Below are positions 33,690 to 45,888 of a stretch of DNA of 53,000 nt, one piece after another. How positions within the stretch are numbered: the stretch's first letter is position 1; each line of letters opens with the position of its first letter. The DNA comes from Cristatella mucedo. Lineage: Eukaryota > Bryozoa > Phylactolaemata > Cristatellidae. Made by a program: the position numbers and the translations under genes. The notes under the pieces are model-generated. The model searched no databases. It was not told the origin of the DNA and was given only the letters and a program-made list of their open reading frames with translations. The stretch is from NCBI GenBank assembly GCA_009760855.2, contig WPIO01000007.1, positions 4,222,001 through 4,275,000 of the forward strand. The letters are read 5' to 3'.

Positions 33690-34700
33690 GCGAGCGCGCC
33701 GGCGCAGAACTGCTGGCGAGGCCCGCCGACAACGATTACCGCGACGACGATCGCGAGCGACGGCGTGCACCGAGTTCGCACCGGCGAGTCCGCTCCGACG
33801 CGTCCGCTCGAGCGCGCGAATTGAGAGCGCACGCGCAGCCGCCTCGAGCGGTGGCGGCTGCGGACGCGCTCTCGTAAACACGAGTTGAAACGACCGACGC
33901 AAACGATTCCAGCCGAGCGGACGGTGGCTCGAGTTCGCATCGGAAGAGCAACGTCGATAATTGGCGCCAGACCGTTAGGCGGCGTTCTCCGGCAAACAGC
34001 CGGAGCGCTTGCTCGCGTTCTTGCGCGTTCCCGGCCGGCGGCTGCTCGGAGCCCTGCGGCGGCCTTTCTATCGATTGGCGCCCCGCCCTCTGGTGGCTCT
34101 CGTTCTCGCAGGAAGCGGTCGGCGTCGTCCGGTCCAGCGCGAAAGCGAGCGAGCGAGTGCCGGCGCTCGCTCGCTCGGCAGCGACGGGCCGAGTCCACGA
34201 GAGAAACTCGCACCGCTTTCACGCGAAGCCCTCCCCTCTCGCATCGCGGAGTGCTTCGAAAGCTGTACGCGTTCATTTTCCTAGCTAGACGCCGTTAGAG
34301 AACCGAGCTGCAGCCTTCCACTTTCAACGACTAGGGAATTAGGACGCGAAGGCGAGGTAACAGCCCGCGGCGCGCGTTAGCCAGCGCCGGTGTGCGGGTC
34401 TCGCTGGGCGAAATGCTCGCGGACTCTTGGACTAGGAAAGGCCGAAGAAAGCTTCACTGGACGCTCCGACCGGGGTCGTTGACGGCAGGTGGCGCGGCGC
34501 GTAATTAGTTCGCGTGCATTTCCCGCCCAACCGCCGGCGCCGATCGCCTGTCGACAGTTGCTCCGATGCAAACGCGAACCGTTCGCGGCGCAATCCGGCT
34601 CTACCGATCAATCGCTCGGCAGCCGTTGCGAACGCGGCGGCTGCGTAAACTGCCGCCGTGGCCACCTGGTATAAAGGATGGTCGCGGGATTTACCACCTC
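33690..34700 (+). promoter_or_regulatory. Isolated CpG-rich block in intron 1 with TATAAAGG
   Basis: CpG density rises abruptly after the TA tract (from about 33690) and stays high to about 34670. There GGTATAAAGGATG supplies a canonical TATA box (34670-34677) on the + strand. Overlapping R/A/S-rich ORFs here (e.g. 33638-34276 minus) look compositional. It could be an alternative Elk promoter or the promoter of an unannotated transcript. No coding exon with a donor was identified. Confidence 0.3.
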
Positions 34701-37273
34701 TGGCAATCGCCTCTTCTTCGGAGTATGCAGACGCGCTACGGGCCAATTCGTGCCTGCGTCTCAGGCCACTACGCCCCGTCCACTACGCGGACGCAGAAAG
34801 GAGGCCATTAAGCTAATTAGCCGCAACCGCTAGAGTCCCTTGAATAATATGTCCCTTGATTCGCCAGCAGCATCAAGCTCGATTGAAATTGCGTCATCTA
34901 GCAACCGCTAAGAGGCTAGGTTTAATGCCTGCCGTTTCCGCATCTCGGTCATGAAACCCTCGGGAATTGTGTACTACTTACCAGCTTCAACTATCCACAG
35001 CTGCATACTGCAGGTATGTGCAGTAGATTATATGCACCTGATGGCGCTATTTGAATGACAGAGGATATCGGCTGAAGCTTGGGTAGGTACGGGAACCTTG
35101 TGGAGCAATTACAGTAGCCTTTCGGAGCGGGCACACTAGTAGCCTTGAGCCGGCTCATTAGTTAGTACGCTTGTTAGAGCTTGCTGACCGCGAGTACCAA
35201 GCATCGAGTCCTTCAGCTAGCATTCCTAATAAGAAGAGAACAAGCCCGAACCGTTGTAAAAGGGAAGCTAGACTTGACCTCGGCTAGGATGACCCGGTAC
35301 GATCTATACTGGTCCTTGTATGTACAGTCAGTCCTGATCTGGTTTCATGCCGTCTCCAGCTTGCGCGTAGTAGGCCCAGATAGTTTAAGGTCTGCAGTAA
35401 ACCCCCGAGGGGGTTCTCTGGAGGCGGAGGAGTAGAGTAGCTTGCTCAGACAGAGGAGCAAACTCGTCCAGAATAGGTCGGCTAGTGTCGTGGTGTAGCG
35501 TAGCATTCTACCGATGGGGACAGGTCGGACGAAGGAGGGACGAAGAAGATACGTTTTCTTGCTCGGTCGAGGGTATTAAGTTTTCGCGATTCGCAGACGA
35601 TTTTGGATACGGAAGGGGACACAATCTGCAGGCTGAATGATATCCATACTATCTACCTCACATGCTCTCCTGACTCTGCTACGCTTCCCATTTTCTATTC
35701 GATGTGTGAGTTGAAGTCTGTTGGCTACCGAATGCGAACAGAAAGCCGCTAAGGCTTCGGTGAGTGCACTATACAAAACTCTCCTTTGAAGCACCCACGT
35801 GGTCTCTGTGGCTTTGTACGAGTTACAGACGAAGATACGTTACATTACATTAAATCACGTGGTCCTATGTGCAGAATATGGTAATGACTCTTGTATTCTT
35901 GTCTTTTACTTTTGTAATAATTACACTGTGCATGAAACAGATGAGATGTTTAAGACCGGCATTGTCTAAGCCTGAAAAAGATGGAAGTACGGGAGATAAT
36001 CGCACGGTCATTTCCATCTGGAACGGCTAGCCAGGATCCACAGTCCGTCTTGCTTTTAAGGGCAAGACCATATTAAGCTCTCTATATATAACTGTATGTG
36101 TGTATTATGTATCTATGTGTCTGTCTGTTCTGTCTGGTCTGTCTGATCTATCTGTAATGTAATGTAATGTATCTCCGTCTGTAACTCCACAAAGTCAGAA
36201 AGACCATGTGGGTGTTACGCAGGAGAGTTGTGTATAGCGAACTCACAGCCTAAGCGGCTTTCGGTATCTGGTGTGTCTTGTCTGTTTGTCTACCTGTATC
36301 TATCAATCTATCTATTTATCTATATATCTCCTTTCTCTCACCTACCGTCTCGACTTTCCCTTCTCTTTTCTTATCTCTCTTCCAATCTGATTCTTTCGTG
36401 TGTACGTTCCTCACTCCTTCTCTCCACACGACATGTTCCAGCCTGAGCCACTCACGCTGACTTGGCGATTTTAGCACGGCAGCTAGATGAAACTTCGAGA
36501 ACGCATGTGATAGACGGCAGGGCTTTAAAATTCGGATCCAAAGTGCATTGCTAATCATCAGACACCGTCTCTACCGCACAATGCTCAGTTAAATGATCAA
36601 GCTAACGTTCTATAGCCGCTAAGGCACCTTTGCCGACATATAAATGAAGATGTTTAATCAACTCTACTTCACCCTTCCACTGCCTACTTTGGTGTGGATG
36701 GAGCTAGACCGGTCATATGTCTGTCCGACTTCCAGTAACGAGGCATTGTAGTAGTAGGTCTCTCATCTTCCCTAACTTTGAATTTGATCTATGTGAACCA
36801 ATAATCTGGCGGACTTTACACGTCTTTTATGTACGCAAATAGCTACTGCTTATGTTATTATTGGAATTATAACGTAAACTCGGTGTGGACTTATCGATTC
36901 ATTCAGCAGCCAACCTCACTGTTGAACAAAACTTCAGCTGCACCAAAGTAACTACTCAGTAGATGTGTAGGCTCGAACACTAGGGTCTTTAAGCATGACA
37001 GTGGGTACATTCATTGTAACCCACGAAATGTGCTTCTATGACAGGGGCTATTGGGACTCTGATTTCTGAGCCATCTCTTCACGATCCGACAAAGTTAATC
37101 GGCATTGTGACATTGCAAGAAGTCTGCATCAGTGATGAAAGTGTAAGGTGCTCGACTGGTAGGATCCAAAGTTACGACAGTTCCCGTGAGTACTGGTTGG
37201 AGTACCCTTGTAAGTACCCTACAAGTACCGGAAATACCTCCCAAATACTGGCAGTAGAACTGAATTCGAGCAA
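34701..37273. other. Intron 1, nothing recognised
   Basis: A CTGTCTGTCT/CTATCTAT-type low-complexity patch lies near 36110-36340. Otherwise nothing was recognised. Confidence 0.45.
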
Positions 37274-37324
37274 CCAACGTCATGCCACTGGAGCCTACCC
37301 CGGGCTCTAGTGGCATGACGTTGG
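37274..37324. repeat. 51-bp hairpin with 22-bp arms
   Basis: CCAACGTCATGCCACTGGAG (plus CC) pairs with GGCTCTAGTGGCATGACGTT (plus GG), with one G:T-type mismatch around a 7-nt loop. Confidence 0.92.
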
Positions 37325-37329
37325 CAGTC

Positions 37330-37434
37330 TAGCACCCGAAGAGAAGTTAATCTCTATGCAGATGCTTTATAAATGCCGTAGGGCTCGAGCCCAGGACCGC
37401 GGTCGTGGGCTCGAGCACCTTACTTGCTTGGCCA
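37330..37434 (-). repeat. tRNA-derived SINE, internally rearranged, minus strand
   Basis: Minus strand: GGCCAAGCAAGTAAGGTGCT head, two copies of the B-box word GGGCTCGAGCCC or its truncation (37381 and 37410), then AAGCATCTGCATAGAGATTA and the tail. The middle part of the SINE is deleted or replaced by a short duplication. Confidence 0.75.
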
Positions 37435-37979
37435 AGCGTGAGCGATGCGTCGATCTAGATGCATCATGCGTGAGGCGTGAGGCGTGAGCAAGAAGTCGCA
37501 TGCAGCTTTCGCTCGCTTCGAGTAGACTTGCGACCAATCATTGTCATCTAATAAAAAAGGCCTCCAAGTGACCGCGTACGGAGTGGGAGGAAAGAGACGG
37601 CAAGCATCGCAGTAGTTGCCGCACGCCGACGACCACGAACGCCGACTTTTCGCCTCCACCGCTCTGCCCCACGTCCTCTTTCCCCTCGGACCTACCGTCA
37701 GTCCGCTGCTGCCCGATGGAGCTTCGTGTATCGCTCACCGAAGACACAGAGAAAGCCGGTCGGTCGGCGCTCGGTACGAGCTTCTTCGGCAGGTCGACTG
37801 CAACGGCCAGACTCACTCGCTCCATTGCGCATATTTGTGGCTAGGTGAGGCAACAGCTGGCAAGCTAAGTTGCTTAGTCGGCAGGGTTACATCGCACTCC
37901 ACGTGTCGGCTAGGCGCGAGGCGGCGGCAGCGTTAAAAAGCGAAGTGGAAGCTACGCGTGCTGCCCGTTGTCGGGACCA

Positions 37980-37983
<4 letters not shown>

Positions 37984-38019
<36 letters not shown>

Positions 38020-38021
38020 CA
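37984..38021. repeat. (CAG)n tract
   Basis: About 12 CAG/CAA units. Confidence 0.95.
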
Positions 38022-39229
38022 AATGGGGGAGGGGTGGTGGCGGTGGTGGTGGTTAGCTTGCTTAGACGGCGTCGGGCAGTGTCTGTTGCTGTTATTATCT
38101 TCTCTAGCTCTCACCTCCCTCTCGCCCCTGAGCCAGCCTATGGTAAACACGTGTATTTAAATCTCAGCCGCAGCCGTAGGCATACGTCGCTGGGCCTGGC
38201 GGCAGGGAGGCGATATGCGCGCACGATGCGTAAGCCAAGTCCCCATTATCGCAGCGCGAACTGCTCGAGTTCAGCTGAAACTTTGTGCTGCCAGGCTAAG
38301 ACAGTAAGTCGGCGTGCTGCATCGACTAAGACGGATGCGGCACCGACGTGCGAATGAATGGCCGACTCTCACACTTCTGGCGACCGGCGCCCTGTCAGGT
38401 GCTAGTCTCGTGGATGGCGGTGTTTAATAAGCAGGCCGTTCGTCACACTAACTTTAGCCATTATATTCTATTCCTTATGCAGTGGACGTGACTCAAGCCG
38501 GTGCCCCGTAATTTCTAGTTTCGATGTACAACTACGGAGTCGCGAAAGGTGCAGAGAAGTGAAGAAATTTCGCAGTGAAGAGACCGCTGCAGCATAGCGG
38601 AGAAAGCAGTGCGAGTCGAATTGATCGATGTGCGAGGAGAAACGAAGTGCCTAGCACAACATGCCAGAATTATGCTACAGCCCATTGAAATTTATGGACC
38701 TCCTGAGGCGAATATAGAAGAATTATACAAACTTAAATTAATTCCTTGGCATTTATGTTCTTGACCGTTGCTGAGATGATCTCGGAATAATCCAAATTAA
38801 CCTTCCCCGCGGTGCCAGAGTTGAGCAGCGATAAAACAGGTTTCCAGGTGGTATAACAAACCAAAAAGCAAATGTATAACATGGAATTTTTAAAAGAAAT
38901 CGGGTTGGCTCGCCAGACGAAGATCTGTAATACTGACGGACAAAAACCTGTAATAAATATTGGCTTTGTTGGTCAGATTTCGTTTGTGGTAAAATGAAAA
39001 ATAAACAAGAGTAGGTAGCTGAAGAAGTGGCCTCATTTATAAGGCGACCGACAGATAGGTCTTAGCCAATTTCGCCCCGCTTATAGAGGGCAGCAGATTG
39101 TAAATTAATTGCGTGCGGAACAAGAGCCAACGATCCGTGTTGCAAGTACAAGCCCCAGACTCAACTCTGGACTACAACCGAGTGGTAAGCTACCGCTCTC
39201 CCCCGAATTAAAATAAAAGCGCGCACGCG
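38022..39229. other. Intron 1, nothing recognised
   Basis: Ordinary composition. No LINE or SINE similarity noticed. Confidence 0.5.
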
Positions 39230-39242
39230 CGCACACACACAC

Positions 39243-39277
<35 letters not shown>
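39230..39277. repeat. CA/TA dinucleotide tract
   Basis: CACACACAC followed shortly by about 14 TA units. Confidence 0.95.
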
Positions 39278-39280
<3 letters not shown>

Positions 39281-39365
39281 TTGAACCCAAAGAAACTTGC
39301 TCGTATTCTAAAGTAAACGTTACAATCTCCACCGTATCCTCATTCTGGCTTCGCAAAAAGCGACA

Positions 39366-39537
39366 GCAGTCTCGGTAGCCCAATTGATAAGGCACATTCC
39401 AGGAAAGAGGGCGGCGGCCTGAGCTTGAATCCCATGCGAGCAGATTTTTCACTTGTATTGCCTCAATTCAATGTCGTCCGAAATGCCATCATCTACTTGG
39501 ACTGCAACAATGATGATGACGATAATAATAATAATAG
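39366..39537 (+). repeat. Different tRNA-like SINE candidate with (ATA)n tail
   Basis: CTCGGTAGCCCAATTGATAA matches an A box (TAGCCCAATTG). GAGCTTGAATCCC about 45 nt later resembles a B box. The piece ends in GATGATGACGATAATAATAA. Its body does not match the main SINE family. Fragment or separate family; moderate support. Confidence 0.5.
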
Positions 39538-41415
39538 GTCGTCAGTCCGGCGCCCTGACTAAATTTATGTCCTGGCGCTTTACAACTACGTGCAAGAGGA
39601 TCAAAGACCAGTAAGTGACGCATACGGTAACAAGCATGCAAAGGCAAACTTCGTGAAAGTAAACGTAACAACACTCTTGGCCTCCGGTTAGTAGAACCCA
39701 AGGATTGTAACGTGCACTGAAGGGTATGGTAGCATACACATGTGAGTAAGTAACGCTATAACACCCTCTCAGAAATGATATGGTACTGAAAGCGTGGGTC
39801 AGCATTACGCTGCAGTTATCGGTTTTGTTGCTAAATCCTTAAGAGCAGTGGGGATTTGGGGCTTTTGGATCCCGATGTGACAGCTATGCAGCCAAGAAAT
39901 ATCCAATAGGACTGCACGGTGACCTCAGATGAAAGTATCATGGTCAGCCTTTATGACTTCCGTTCTGCACAATTGGCAGCTTTAAATCGCACTCACGTTA
40001 AAACTATGTATACTAAGCATGCTGGCAGAGATCCAAATCGAGATGTGGTTATATTTTAAAGCAAACGTCTTTGCTACGATAAAATGTCAACATTAGTAGT
40101 CAACGCACACATTTTACAGTTAGGTGCAAGCAGAAAGCCACGATTGTCACGGTAAAAAAAATCTCTCTAAAAAGCCAGTCTAAATGTATTGGACTCTTGA
40201 CAACGACCTCGCGCTAATATCAATTACAGTAACCCACGCCAAGCTGCCCTTGGGGCTAGCGAGCGATTTTGAACGTTCACCTGGTGGAAATCCCAGCCAG
40301 CATGACGCCAGCGGTATGTATACGGTTACCAGCATGTAAAAAGCCCGTCACATTGTGCTAGTCACGCGGGCTTCCCCTTTAAGGTGGTCAACCTAGTCAG
40401 CTTTTACTTTCAAGCGTCGGAGTTCGAGGAGCGCTGACAGGAAATAGCGTGCAGAATTTTTAATTGCAGAGCATCGAAAAACGTTAGAAGCCATTTTGAC
40501 CCATTTCAAGAATTTATTTAGCTTCCGGGCTCGCCAGAGGTCGGCTGAGGACGGGCTCAACCGATAGGACGCTAACCGCAGAAGACTGTAGCCCCTGTAG
40601 CTGCACCGAGCATGTTCGTGATCGGCATTCCAGTGAGGCATTCCTATCGAGCTCAGAGAGCGACTCTGGAGGCATTACGGGTGTCGAGTTCCTCCAGAAG
40701 GAGCCTCCTGCTGCATTCCTTTACATGGGTATAGAATGGCTGCTGTTGCGGTCCCTCCGACGCCCGCGCTGAGGCGGGTCAGCTTCCAATGGGCCTCCAT
40801 CGTTCTTCTAAAGAGAAGTGTCATATATTTCGAGAGCTTCTAGATAACATAGTCTTATTCAGGCCCAAAAGGAAGATTTCAGGCGAAGCGCCTGATCGGA
40901 TTAGCAGATTCAGGCTCTCCAGATGAGGGTGCCATTTTATTTGAATGCGAACCTGAAAGAGATTTGAGGGTGACGTGCCACCGGGTTCAGCAGTGGGCTC
41001 TATGCGAGCACATGTCTGGAAGGCAAGCCACTGGCGCAGCTTTGACGGGTTTAACGCGAAAGGGCTTCAGATTAATTTTTAGGTGGGTTAAATACAAGTA
41101 TGCCGCCCAAATATACGGGAGCAGGGAGCCTTCGGCGCTATCATTGAGACTCACAAGCTTGGCCTCCTCCTCGGACGCCCCTGGAGAGTTCCTGACAGCG
41201 AGTCCTATTCCGTGACGGACTGACTGACTGACCGGTCCGTCGATGTCTGTGACGTACAGTTCCGTAAGACACGACGGCCGACTCAACGACTTCGGTTTGC
41301 AACGTTGCGCAGAATCGCGGGGTGGGAGATAACTTCGCGGTCGCGACCAAGTAGGGCCGACTGTTTGATAATAAAAAAAAAGGGGGGAGACCGCGAAACC
41401 AACCACATGCAGATC
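39538..41415. other. Intron 1, nothing recognised
   Basis: Only short ORFs. A 139-codon minus-strand ORF (40987-41406) has no recognised domain. Confidence 0.4.
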
Positions 41416-43841
41416 TCATTCAGTCTACAGTGTGTGCCCACATCCTCCTATAAAATAACCTGTGAATCGCGAAACCTCAAGACCCTTGACATCGATGCTG
41501 TCCGTGCGAGAATATCTGCTTCGACTCTGCTGCTCAGTCCTACCTCCGATCTGTCATCATTGGTAGATAGCTACAACACGACACTAGCTGACACGCTCGA
41601 CGAGTTTGCACCTCTGACAAAGTGCACTGTGCGCCCCCGCCCAGGCGGCCTATGGTTTACCACAGACATTAAACTAGCCAGGTCTACTAAATGAAAGCTT
41701 GAAAAAGCATACAAAAGATCCGGACTAACTGTCCATCGACAGGCATATGAAGACTACTGTAAGTCGTACCAATCGATCCTAGCAAAGGCCAAGTCTAGCT
41801 TCTATAGAAACATTGTTGGAATCACAGATGCACAATCCAAAAATGCTGATGTTGACAATAAACCATCTCCTCAACCGTTCCCAGATTAGCTCCTTACCTG
41901 ATGATCCTTGTGATGATCTAGCTGATCGCTTCTCTCGATTCTTTGTGCAGAAGATAGACAAGATCAGGGAATCCATCCCTGCGATGACAACCTCCCCACT
42001 AGAATGCTGTTCCTCGGTTCCTGGCTGCACCTCAATGTCTGCATTTAAGCAGGTCACTAGTGATCTAGTCCTAAAGTTCTTATCGCAATCAAAGAAGGCA
42101 ACAAGTCCTCTGGACCCTCTTCCCACTGTCCTGCTCCTACGTTGCATTGATCTGCTGCTGCCATGCATAACTAACATCATTATTATGTCATTAGCCTCAG
42201 GTCATGTCCCAGCATCTTTCAAAAAATCTGTAGTCAGGCCTCTTCCCAAGAAAGCAGCACTAGACCAAGAGCACTTGAGCAACTACCGCTCAGTCTCCCT
42301 TCTACCATTCCTATCATAGACACTGGAACGGGTCGTGGCAGACCAGCTGAACTCATATATCGAAACCTCACACCTTGCTAGTAAGTTCCAGTCTGGCTTT
42401 AGAGCTAATCACTCCACAGAGTCGGCATTGCTTAGGGTATACAACGACCTACTTAGGAATGCAGATATGGGTAGAAGGTCTCTGCTTGTTTTGCTCGATC
42501 TTTCGGCAGTTTTTGATACTATTGATGACAAAGTTCTTCTAGAGTGCCTCTCATCTCGCCTGGGCATCGCTGGCACTGCTCTGCAGTGGTTCAGGTCCTA
42601 TCTCAGTGGGAGACTCCAGAGTATTGACGTGAATGGACAAAGATAATCTGAAGTACCTCTAAAATATGGAGTACCTCAGGGCTCCGTGCTAGGTCCGGTT
42701 CTTTTCACGGTTTATACTCTCCCTCTTGCTGATGTGATTGCCAAGCACAATCTAGGCTTTCACTTCTATGCAGATGACACTCAGTTGTACCTTTGCTTCA
42801 ATCCCTCCCAGCCTTCGAGCACCTCAAATTCTCTCAACTCACTTGCTGCATGCATTGATGACATCCGCACATGGATGGCAGCAAATTTTCTAAAACTAAA
42901 CGATGACAAAACTAACTTACTAGTTATGGGCAAACCCAGTGTGATTCAGAAATTGGAAAGGCTGAAGCTCAAAATTGGCTCTGCCAGCATATCTCCTGTC
43001 CAATCAGCTCGAAATTTATGTGTCTTTTTCCAAAGCGACCTCTCGTTAGACGAACATATCAGCTCCACAGTCAAAGCTGCCTATTTTCAGCTTCATAACA
43101 TTGCTAAAATTCGGGCTTGTTTAGATAAGGATACCGCGTCTAAGTTGGTCCATGCATTCGTGACATCCCGTCTCGACTTCTTCAACTCACTGCTTACTGG
43201 CCTACCAGCATGTGCGATCAGGCGATTGCAGCTGGTGCAAAACTTTGCAGCTAGGCTTGTCTGTCGTGAGCGTCGCAGTTGCCACATTACTCCACTTCTC
43301 GCCGACCTGCACTGGCTATCAGTCAAGCAACGGATTGACTTCAAGGTCTTGTCGCTCACTTTTAGGTCCCTTCATTCTATGGCTCCAGCCTATCTCTCCG
43401 ACATACTCCCCCATCAGGCCAAGCATCGTACCACCCGCTTTTCGGAATCCAACAGTCTACAAATACCTCGTACAAACCTCAAATCCTTTGGAGACCGTGC
43501 ATTTAGTTCGTATGCTCCCAAAGCCTGGAACTCCCTCCCGACCTGCGTCAGAACATCCCCTGACCTGACCACATTTAAAAGGAACTTTAAAACACCTATT
43601 TAGGACAGCATTTAGTGGGTCCCTGTGATTCTTCCTTCACGTGCTTATGCGTGCTGACGCTGTGCATGCTGCCACTAACCACATTTGCATGCTGACCCTG
43701 TGCATGTCACCCCTAACCATGTTATTCATTTTGTTTGTTTTTCAAGCATGATTTTACTTACCATTCAATTGCATTTCCCTGTGCAGCGAATGTAAAGCGG
43801 CTAGAAAGAGATTCAGTTCTCTGAGGGCGCTTTATCAAGTA

Positions 43842-43875
<34 letters not shown>

Positions 43876-43876
43876 C
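41416..43876 (+). pseudogene. Most complete LINE copy: ORF2 linker, RT and C-terminal region, 3' tail
   Basis: A CR1/L2-group non-LTR retrotransposon, 5'-truncated so that the endonuclease is missing. In order: linker (TLADTLDEFAPLTK and WFTTDIKLARS, to 41694), RT entry (FKKSVVRPLPKK, LSNYRSVSLLP), QSGFRANHSTESALLRVYND, motif [27 protein letters not shown], catalytic [12 protein letters not shown] near 42760-42795, then a 305-codon open frame to 43603 with [19 protein letters not shown]. It is inactivated by in-frame stops at 41692, 42317 and 42644 and a frameshift near 41855. The 3' UTR ends in the AGAGATTCAGTTCTCT hairpin and (ATT)n. Confidence 0.95.
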
Positions 43877-44191
43877 ATGAAAGGGCTCTCTCGTCGGCTC
43901 GCAGCACTCGGCAGCACGGCCGCAAATCGAGAGCAGCTACCCTCATGCGTAGCCTGCTGCAACGGCTCCGAATTTCTAGCTAATCGGTACACTTAATGAG
44001 CATTTCGGGCGCATAGACTTTTTTCTGAGAGAGCGTCGTCTTTAGATCTCTTGTAAACCGTCGCGACAGCTATAGAAGGCTCGTCTAATTGGCACGACGA
44101 TTAAGTGCTCTGCCATGCTACGCTCCACTTCGGCGAGATGCGACGCCGGCGACGCTCCGGTGTGGGCGGGCAATGTCTCGGTAACGGTGAG

Positions 44192-44499
44192 CAGAGGTGG
44201 AGCCGGTATTTTCATCCGAGGGCAAGACTCAAATGACTTTTATGTTAGCGGGCAAGACCCGCACCGTGTTAATGTAGAACGAGCGAGATGCGTGCTGATG
44301 ACGATTAGTTACAGCGCGCAGTCGGTCGCGGCGCGGCGCTTATTCGACGCGAGCTCGTTGGGATTAGCGCACAGTTTCGTCGTCGGCGGTGGCGGCCAGG
44401 GCGGGTAGGAATCGGGGCCCCGCCGTACGAGGAGGGCGGGCGGGCGGGCGGGCGGGCGGGGGTGGACAAATGCCTTCCTTCCCCCTGGCTCCACCACTG
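44192..44499. mobile_element. hAT-like MITE, copy 1 (308 bp)
   Basis: Left end CAGAGGTGGAGCCGGTATTT; right end CCCCCTGGCTCCACCACTG, whose reverse complement is CAGTGGTGGAGCCAGGGGG. CAG(G/T)GGCGGAGCCAGG-type ends are typical of hAT elements. The left 40 bp match the copy at 50771 (ATTTTCATC.CGAGGGGCAAGAC). The expected 8-bp target duplication is not clear. An expanded (GGGC)n run (44432-44462) lies inside. Confidence 0.75.
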
Positions 44500-44953
44500 A
44501 CCTGAACTCTGGGATTCGAAGGGTGCTTCGTCTGAACGCACGGCTCCTGGGTGTCCCTCTGCAGCCCTCCGACGATTGGTGGCCTCCTCGGCAAGCTTCG
44601 GCAGGTCCGGCGTCCTCCTCGGCTTAATCCTAGACGTGCCCCGTGCTGTGGCTAACAAAGGCAACTTGTGTAAACGCATGAGCGCTAAATACACAGCGAA
44701 ACCAGAGTTCCATTCTGAGGCGCCAGAATCGCCGGATTTTTCAGCAACTCCCTCCCTCCCACCCCCTTCGAACCGAACGGACGCCGACCGCCCGCAGTTG
44801 TGCAACGTCTTGGTTTTTCAAGAAGCTGGCGGCCACTGCTTCGCATCGCGGCTACGGCCGAGCGGACGGCGTAATATCGCCCGCTCCCAGACCGCTGCCA
44901 CCGTCTTATTAAGCACGAGCGCGGACGGCTGAGCGTGCATCTATTCGTTGCAG
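44500..44953. other. Intron 1 3' end, no element recognised
   Basis: GC-rich sequence leading into the exon 2 acceptor (CATCTATTCGTTGCAG). The polypyrimidine stretch is weak. Confidence 0.5.
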
Positions 44954-45184
44954 ACAGCAACTTCGTGCTGGGCAACGCTCAAGCGCCAAACCATCCAATA
45001 GTCTACTGCTCGGACGGATTCTGCGAGCTCACTGGGTTTCCTCGGGCGAAGGTCATGTCGCGAAACTGCTCCTGTCAATTTCTGGTGGGACCAGCCACCA
45101 ACCAGGACGATGCGGGCAAGATAACGCAAGCGCTCGACGGACGGCAGGAGCTCAAGATTGACATCCTGCTGTATAAGAGCACCG
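44954..45184 (+). CDS. Elk: ELK-type voltage-gated K+ channel, coding exon 2 (PAS/eag domain)
   Basis: The second coding exon is 231 nt, bounded by TTGCAG (acceptor) and GTAAGA (donor). Its first two bases AC complete the split codon begun by C13931, giving His26. It encodes residues 26-102 plus one base of codon 103. Recognisable PAS segments are HSNFVLGNAQ (26-35), PIVYCSDGFCELTGF (40-54), the Cys-rich VMSRNCSCQFLVGP (59-72) and the ELKIDILLYKSTG strand (91-103). These match ELK channels; ERG would have IIANAR and IYCNDGFCELCGY. In family members this domain packs on the C-terminal cyclic-nucleotide-binding homology domain and tunes gating. The 231-nt length and phases match exon 2 of human KCNH2 as I know it, pointing to an ancient gene structure. 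The next expected exon (FWCLLDIVPIKNE-like) is not found before the window ends. No stop or frameshift is present. Confidence 0.97.
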
Positions 45185-45396
45185 GTAAGAGCCGGTTACC
45201 GCGTCCGACATTGGCACAGAGCCAAGCAACAGACGCAGACAGACGGCCAAAGACTAGGGCAAAACTCCGCCGCGACCACTATCGGGCGGCATTCGCTCTT
45301 CTACCGCTTCATTGCAACTGTTCATCGACCGCTCCTCTGGGGAATCGAGTGCTAAGTTGCAACAAAAGAAGATGAACCCGCAGGTTGGGCTGTCCC

Positions 45397-45434
45397 GCAG
45401 CAGCCGGCCGGCCGGCCGGCCGGCCGGCTGCTGC
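45397..45434. repeat. 38-bp perfect palindrome containing (CCGG)n
   Basis: GCAGCAGCCGGCCGGCCGG is followed by its exact reverse complement, making CCGG repeats framed by CAGCAG/CTGCTG. It sits 213 bp after the exon 2 donor. Confidence 0.93.
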
Positions 45435-45763
45435 TGGGTAAGGAGGACCGCCTTCTGACTGAGCTAGGACGCTAGATAGGAAGAGCACTGCTCTGTCAGC
45501 GAAACGTGAGCACTCTACCATTACCTCGGGCAGTTTGCGTTGCTCGGTTCCCCTTGCACTAGCTTGATTTCGCAAACTTGAGCATGGGGACGTACTCTGT
45601 AAACTTTAATCCGTGCTCGTTCATGACGAAATGATTAGCACGAGTTCACGGAAGTGCAAAGAAGTGACTAGGCTTTACTTCTGTGCAACGAGAGCCTGAA
45701 TGTTCGGGGTCGGGCATGATGGTTGCCTGAAATAGCAGGGTCATGTCAAGTATCTCTTTTCTA

Positions 45764-45789
45764 TCTCTTTCGCTCTCTCTCTCTCTCTT

Positions 45790-45865
<76 letters not shown>

Positions 45866-45888
45866 TGTGTGTGTGTTTGAGTGTGTTT

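Larger units (their letters stand above)
13932..44953 (+). other. Elk: Intron 1 of the Elk gene (31,022 bp)
   Basis: The intron is delimited by the GTGAGT donor and the TTGCAG acceptor and is phase 1. It is long and repeat-filled: LINE, SINE and MITE pieces in both orientations, simple repeats and several CpG-rich blocks. I found no convincing additional ELK exon inside it. An alternative first exon near the CpG/TATA block at 33.7-34.7 kb remains possible. Confidence 0.93.
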
